Assembly: GCF_047345485.1 (NCBI RefSeq)
Contig: NZ_JBLFEN010000002.1
Span: 248,001-312,000 of the forward strand
DNA: 64,000 nucleotides
Direction of reading: 5' to 3'
Source: Jejuia sp047345485
GTDB lineage: Bacteria; Bacteroidota; Bacteroidia; Flavobacteriales; Flavobacteriaceae
Part shown: positions 60,409 through 64,000 of the stretch, in pieces
Numbering within the stretch: the stretch's first letter is position 1
Layout: each line of letters starts with the position of its first letter
Notes under the pieces: generated by a model
Told to the model about the DNA's origin: nothing
Database searches by the model: none
What the model saw: the letters and a program-made list of their open reading frames with translations, nothing else
Position numbers and translations under genes: made by a program

Positions 60409-60888
60409 TCAATTCTCAGTTAATTTATTTAGATCATTCATTACTTTTGTTTTACTTCTTGTTGGCACTATTGCAATATGGACTAAAATCACATAAAACA
60501 GTAAAAGAGGTACAAATAAGAAATACACAAGATTCCACTTCCCTTCCATTGAAACAAATAAAGCTTTAATTAATCTAAACAAGTTGTACAAGGCAATTAA
60601 GAAAACAATAAAAGATGTTGCAAAATTTATTTGCAAGTATTTGTCGTAAGTTGTCTTTAATAAACGAAATGGGATAATTGTTACCCTATAGATTAAGTAC
60701 ATTATTCCTACTGAGAAAACGAACAAAACTAAAAGAAAAAATAAATTCAGATTTTTGAAAAAATGAGTCAACGAAAAGAATAAATCATTGATTAACCATT
60801 TGAAAAAATAGCTTAAACAAATATCAATAAGAACCCAATATAAGGTTATTAGAATAATTGATATTACTACTTGATTTAGGATTTTCAT
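60409..60888 (-). CDS. orphan four-helix membrane protein
   Basis: 159 residues from the ATG at 60888. A TTG at 60906 would add six residues and overlap a fragment upstream. Four hydrophobic segments (about 5-25, 43-65, 85-105 and 120-142) mark an integral membrane protein. No family was recognised and no functional residues stand out. The C-terminus is short and basic (TRSKTKVMNDLNKL). Lies in the accessory patch between the sulfhydrylase and thrA. Confidence 0.6.
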   Translation of the reverse strand: MKILNQVVISIILITLYWVLIDICLSYFFKWLINDLFFSLTHFFKNLNLFFLLVLFVFSVGIMYLIYRVTIIPFRLLKTTYDKYLQINFATSFIVFLIALYNLFRLIKALFVSMEGKWNLVYFLFVPLLLFYVILVHIAIVPTRSKTKVMNDLNKLTEN

Positions 60889-60902
60889 AAATAATAAAGT
60901 TT

Positions 60903-61043
60903 TCAATTAATATGCTCACTCAACCGTAAAACATCTTCAAAAACTGCACACTCCCTAACTACTACACCAGATTTAGCAACTTGACAAACAACATCTACAT
61001 TCAATACAAGTCTGATGAAATAAGCGAAAACTAATGATTTCAT
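60903..61043 (-). pseudogene. relic of a second ThrA C-terminus fused to a short ORF
   Basis: A 46-codon frame whose last ~25 residues (GVVVRECAVFEDVLRLSEHIN) match the ThrA C-terminus, which reads AEVTARGVFGDILRLSKHIN. At the DNA level about 60 bp (60906-60965) align with 61708-61767, at roughly three quarters identity by eye. The N-terminal part is unrelated to ThrA. It marks the left edge of an inserted patch whose right edge is the intact thrA end. Confidence 0.65.
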
Positions 61044-61068
61044 ATAGCCATTATTAATAAGAGCTTTT

Positions 61069-61386
61069 CTATTTTTTTCGTTCTATTTTTATGGGGTTTT
61101 GTCGGGTATCAAAAACATCATTCACTTCAATTCTACTTTCTTTTTTATTAACCCAATAAATAACTTTGTAATTTTTGTAAACTAGGTACCTAAATTCTTG
61201 TGGTCTGCTTTTTAAGAGCTCTTCAATTTGTCCAATTTCTGGTTGACTTTCTAACTTTAATGTTTCGCTGTGTATGCCATTAACCAATTTTTTAGCTATC
61301 CTAATTCCAGCTTTTTCTTTATGGTATTCATAAATTTTAAAAAGTTCTGTTTGCGAAAAAGAAGTCCAAAACAATTTTAATCCCAT
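61069..61386 (-). CDS. ParE/RelE-type toxin
   Basis: 105 residues of the RelE/ParE superfamily. Helices at the N-terminus (LFWTSFSQTELFKIYEYH) and the strand-rich core EFRYLVYKNYKVIYWVNKKESRIEVNDVFDTRQNP, which contains the family's typical FRYLVY and a DxRQ-like C-terminal motif. Such toxins attack gyrase (ParE) or cut mRNA on the ribosome (RelE). The ParE group is the closer fit. The start overlaps the upstream antitoxin by 10 bp, the usual order for this pair. Confidence 0.88.
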   Translation of the reverse strand: MGLKLFWTSFSQTELFKIYEYHKEKAGIRIAKKLVNGIHSETLKLESQPEIGQIEELLKSRPQEFRYLVYKNYKVIYWVNKKESRIEVNDVFDTRQNPIKIERKK

Positions 61387-61619
61387 GTATCCATTTTGGA
61401 TTTTAATTCCTCAGCACTTGTTAACTTTCCATTAGCTGAATCTTCCATAGATTGGTCTATTCTTAAATTAAACGCCTTAATCGTCATTGGTTTAAATTCT
61501 TCTTTTTCTGAATTTGAATTTTCTTTTTTCAGAATTTTTTCAAGTCTAGTAATAACATCTTCACTTTTAATTTTTAAAAATGCCTGAATAAGTTCTAATT
61601 TTCTTGTTTGTAAATCCAT
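61377..61619 (-). CDS. antitoxin of the ParE-type pair
   Basis: 80 residues, largely helical, rich in Lys and Glu. The N-terminal half (LQTRKLELIQAFLKIKSEDVITRLEKIL) is typical of antitoxins paired with ParE-like toxins in Flavobacteriaceae. The C-terminal half (MTIKAFNLRIDQSMEDSANGKLTSAEEL) should wrap the toxin. No ribbon-helix-helix motif is obvious. It precedes the toxin and overlaps it by 10 bp. Confidence 0.8.
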   Translation of the reverse strand: MDLQTRKLELIQAFLKIKSEDVITRLEKILKKENSNSEKEEFKPMTIKAFNLRIDQSMEDSANGKLTSAEELKSKMDTWD

Positions 61620-61704
61620 ACTATCACCTTTTTAATCAAAGATACTAAATTATCAAATTTGGTTATGGGTATTGGGTTTTAATGGTTTCACTTCAGTTAT
61701 CCAA

Positions 61705-63999
61705 CTAATTAATATGCTTACTCAACCTTAAAATATCCCCAAAAACTCCACGCGCCGTAACTTCCGCACCAGCACCAGCACCTTGTATCACAATAGGCTG
61801 TTCACCATAACTTTCTGTAAAAATCTCAAAAATAGCATCGCTACCTTTTACATGTCCTAAAGTGCTATCCTCAGGAATAGACACCAATTTCACTTCTAAA
61901 TTCCCTTTGTCTTGAGATAAATCTCCAGACAAATCGCCAACATAGCGCAATACATGGCCTTCCTCTTGGCCGTCTTTTATTTTTTGATATTGCGCATCTA
62001 AAACATCTAATTGACCTAAAAATTCTTCAACCGAAATATCACGGTATGCCTCAGGAATTAAATTCAGTACTTCAACATCTTCAAACTCATTTTGCAAATC
62101 TAATTCTCTTGCTAAAATTAATAGCTTTCTCGCTACATCATTTCCAGAGAAATCTTCACGAGGATCTGGTTCGGTATAACCTTTATCCACCGTTTCTTGT
62201 ATAATTTCACTAAATGGCTTGTCTTCAACCGAAAAATTATTGAATAAATAACTTAATGTACCCGAAAACACACCGCGAATTCTTGTGATATTTTCACCAG
62301 ATTCGTGTAATAACTTAATGGTATCAATTAAAGGCAAACCTGCGCCAACCGTAGTTTCATACAAATATTCCTTATTATTTTCATCTAAGTGTTCTCTTAA
62401 TTCGGTATAGAACTCATGAGAAACGGTGTTGGCTATTTTGTTGGACGACACCAAATCAAAACCAGCTTCAACTAGTGGCATATAGTTTTTATAAAACACC
62501 TCGCTTGCTGTATTATCTACGGCGATTAAATTTTCTAAATGATGATTTTTAGCAAATGTGATAATATCTTCAATCGAACTTTCAAAATTACTAGATGCAA
62601 TAGCTTTTCTCCAATCGCCATTTGCACCATTTTTATCGAGCAATAACTTACGCGAATTCGCAATAGCAAATACGTTTAAGTTAATGCCTTTACGTTTTTC
62701 TATCTCGTCTTTCGATTTTAAAATCTGATCGATTAATGCGCCACCAACGCCACCATGTCCAAAAATAGCAATATTTATCTTTTTCGATATACCAAAAATC
62801 TCTCCATGAATTACATTTACTGCTTTATTCAGTTGTGATTTCTTAACTACCAAGCTAACGTTTTTTCCAGTAACCGTGTTATTGAACAACAAGGGTGTAA
62901 TCTGATTTTTAATGAGTGCATTAAATGGCTTGCTAAAAGAACTCAAAGCAATCCCCACAATAGAAATTACCGCCACATCATCCACAACATCAATTTTATT
63001 AACATCTTGCGAATAAAAATCACTTTCAAACTCGCGTTCCAAGGCAATTACCGCTTGTGTGGCTTGGTCTGCATCAATAATTAATCCGATACCACGCTCT
63101 GAAGAGCCTTGAGATACAATGCTCACGCTAATACCATAATTACTTAACGCTCCAAAAATACGAGCATCTACGCCAATTTTTCCTAGCAATCCGCGACCTT
63201 CAAAATTTAATAATGCTACATTATCTAAAACAGATAAACTCGTTACCTCTTTAGTGCTTGGTTTTGCCGTAATTAGCGTGCCTTCATCATCTGCATTAAA
63301 AGTATTTAAAATGCGAAGGTTGATGTTTTTTTCAACTAATGGAATAATCGTTTTGGCATGTAATACCGATGTGCCGAAGTTTGCCAACTCATTAGCTTCA
63401 CTAAACGAGAGTTCTCTAATTTGTTTTGCATCTGGCACTAAATCAGGGTTTGCAGTATAAATACCACTAACATGCGTATAATTTTGCAACTCTTCAGCAT
63501 CTAGATAATTAGCTAAAAGTGCCGCGGTATAATTACTACCATTTCTCCCTAACGTAGTAGTTTCATCTTTTAAATTAGAAGCAATAAAACCAGTCACCAC
63601 GTGTACTACATTTTTATGCGTGCTAAAATATGCTTGTGTATTTTCCTTAGATAATTTAGATAACGGTTGTGCATTACCAAAAATATCATCGGTTTTTATC
63701 AACTCACGAGCATCGGTAGCTTTTGCAGAGATACTGTTTTTATTCAATAAATTTGAAATCAGCTTTACTGATAACAATTCACCTTGTGCTAAAATAGTAT
63801 CCTTAGTTTTTTTACTGCAATCGCGTAATAAACTAACACCTTCAAACAACTTTTCTAAAACTAAAAATTCTTCAGAAAAATCAATAGTTTTTGAGGGCTC
63901 AGATTGATACGCCTTAAACACTTTTAAATCTTCTTGATACGATTCGCCTTTCTGAGCTTTATTTAAAATAGCCTCTAAATCATCTGTAGCAGAACCACG
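61705..63999 (-). CDS. thrA: bifunctional aspartokinase / homoserine dehydrogenase, 5'-truncated by the window
   Basis: The frame is open to the right edge (GSATDDLEAILNKAQKGESYQ lies before the GTG at 63921), so the true start is outside. From the visible part: aspartokinase domain end (TTLGRNGSNYTAALLANYL with VSGIYTANPDLVPDAKQIRELSF), two ACT domains (about residues 230-380 of the visible frame), then homoserine dehydrogenase with VALFGHGGVGGALIDQIL-like IAIFGHGGVGGALI, NTASEVFYKNYM, GLPLIDTIKLLHESG, FSGTLSYLFN and GYTEPDPREDFSGNDVARKL. It feeds homoserine to threonine and, through the nearby sulfhydrylase, to methionine. Confidence 0.96.
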   Translation of the reverse strand, partial: RGSATDDLEAILNKAQKGESYQEDLKVFKAYQSEPSKTIDFSEEFLVLEKLFEGVSLLRDCSKKTKDTILAQGELLSVKLISNLLNKNSISAKATDARELIKTDDIFGNAQPLSKLSKENTQAYFSTHKNVVHVVTGFIASNLKDETTTLGRNGSNYTAALLANYLDAEELQNYTHVSGIYTANPDLVPDAKQIRELSFSEANELANFGTSVLHAKTIIPLVEKNINLRILNTFNADDEGTLITAKPSTKEVTSLSVLDNVALLNFEGRGLLGKIGVDARIFGALSNYGISVSIVSQGSSERGIGLIIDADQATQAVIALEREFESDFYSQDVNKIDVVDDVAVISIVGIALSSFSKPFNALIKNQITPLLFNNTVTGKNVSLVVKKSQLNKAVNVIHGEIFGISKKINIAIFGHGGVGGALIDQILKSKDEIEKRKGINLNVFAIANSRKLLLDKNGANGDWRKAIASSNFESSIEDIITFAKNHHLENLIAVDNTASEVFYKNYMPLVEAGFDLVSSNKIANTVSHEFYTELREHLDENNKEYLYETTVGAGLPLIDTIKLLHESGENITRIRGVFSGTLSYLFNNFSVEDKPFSEIIQETVDKGYTEPDPREDFSGNDVARKLLILARELDLQNEFEDVEVLNLIPEAYRDISVEEFLGQLDVLDAQYQKIKDGQEEGHVLRYVGDLSGDLSQDKGNLEVKLVSIPEDSTLGHVKGSDAIFEIFTESYGEQPIVIQGAGAGAEVTARGVFGDILRLSKHIN

Positions 64000-64000
64000 A

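Noticed and set aside
60889..60906. TTG start extending the orphan membrane protein by six residues
   Set aside because: An ATG at 60888 in the same frame is simpler and avoids overlap with the ThrA relic.
1..64000. CRISPR arrays, transposases, tRNA or rRNA genes
   Set aside because: Searched by eye. No regular spaced repeats, transposase motifs, tRNA TPsiC-like arms or rRNA segments were found.

Overview
The window looks like a chromosomal segment of a marine-type member of the Flavobacteriaceae (Bacteroidota). The evidence is very AT-rich DNA, Bacteroidota-type promoter elements (TAnnTTTG) with few Shine-Dalgarno sequences, a GldA gliding-motility ATPase, secreted proteins with type IX secretion C-terminal sorting domains, SusC-style carboxypeptidase-like domains, DUF3857 transglutaminase proteins and a LytTR membrane regulator. 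No rRNA, tRNA, CRISPR array, prophage or transposase gene was recognised. The M1 peptidase at the left edge and the aspartokinase/homoserine dehydrogenase at the right edge are cut by the window.

Layout. 1-2.2 kb: end of an M1 aminopeptidase and a LacI-type regulator. 2.2-3.0 kb: one membrane-protein gene flanked on both sides by integron attC-like palindromes, with no integrase. 3.3-5.8 kb: ECF sigma factor, membrane partner and outer-membrane protein. 6.0-9.4 kb: ATP-grasp / alpha-E / transglutaminase cluster. 9.5-22.1 kb: a largely minus-strand housekeeping block (polyprenyl synthase, rlmN, queA, aroA, MazG-like, two DUF3857 proteins, dtd, rsgA) with two type IX-type secreted proteins. 23.0-27.5 kb: aromatic amino-acid operon (pheA, aminotransferase, tyrA, DAHP synthase/chorismate mutase) headed by a Phe/Tyr-rich leader peptide and a textbook attenuator. 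27.6-32.1 kb: gldA and pta-ackA. 32.1-34.4 kb: three minus-strand cell-envelope or small-enzyme genes.

34.4-50.9 kb is a sulfur and methionine supercluster on the minus strand: an Rrf2 regulator, a DUF2061 membrane protein, cysH, cysD, cysN, sulfite reductase (with C-terminal HEPN-like extension), siroheme synthesis, an FNR-like reductase, cysE, cysM, split methionine synthase and metF. Sulfate would be activated and reduced to sulfide, fixed into cysteine, and used with the sulfhydrylase at 58.3 kb and ThrA at 61.7 kb for methionine. The rrf2 and cys promoters share an operator-like block at identical spacing. 50.9-54.1 kb holds a LytTR regulator divergent from OB-fold, YceI and DUF5777 genes. 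54.4-57.5 kb holds two lipoprotein genes with a shared promoter architecture and related terminators. 59.7-61.6 kb is an accessory patch (two orphan membrane proteins, ParE-type toxin-antitoxin) bounded by a diverged copy of the thrA 3' end.

Several families of short intergenic repeats are scattered through the operons. One GC-rich hairpin family lies almost directly against the start codons of tyrA, metF, cysN and cysD.
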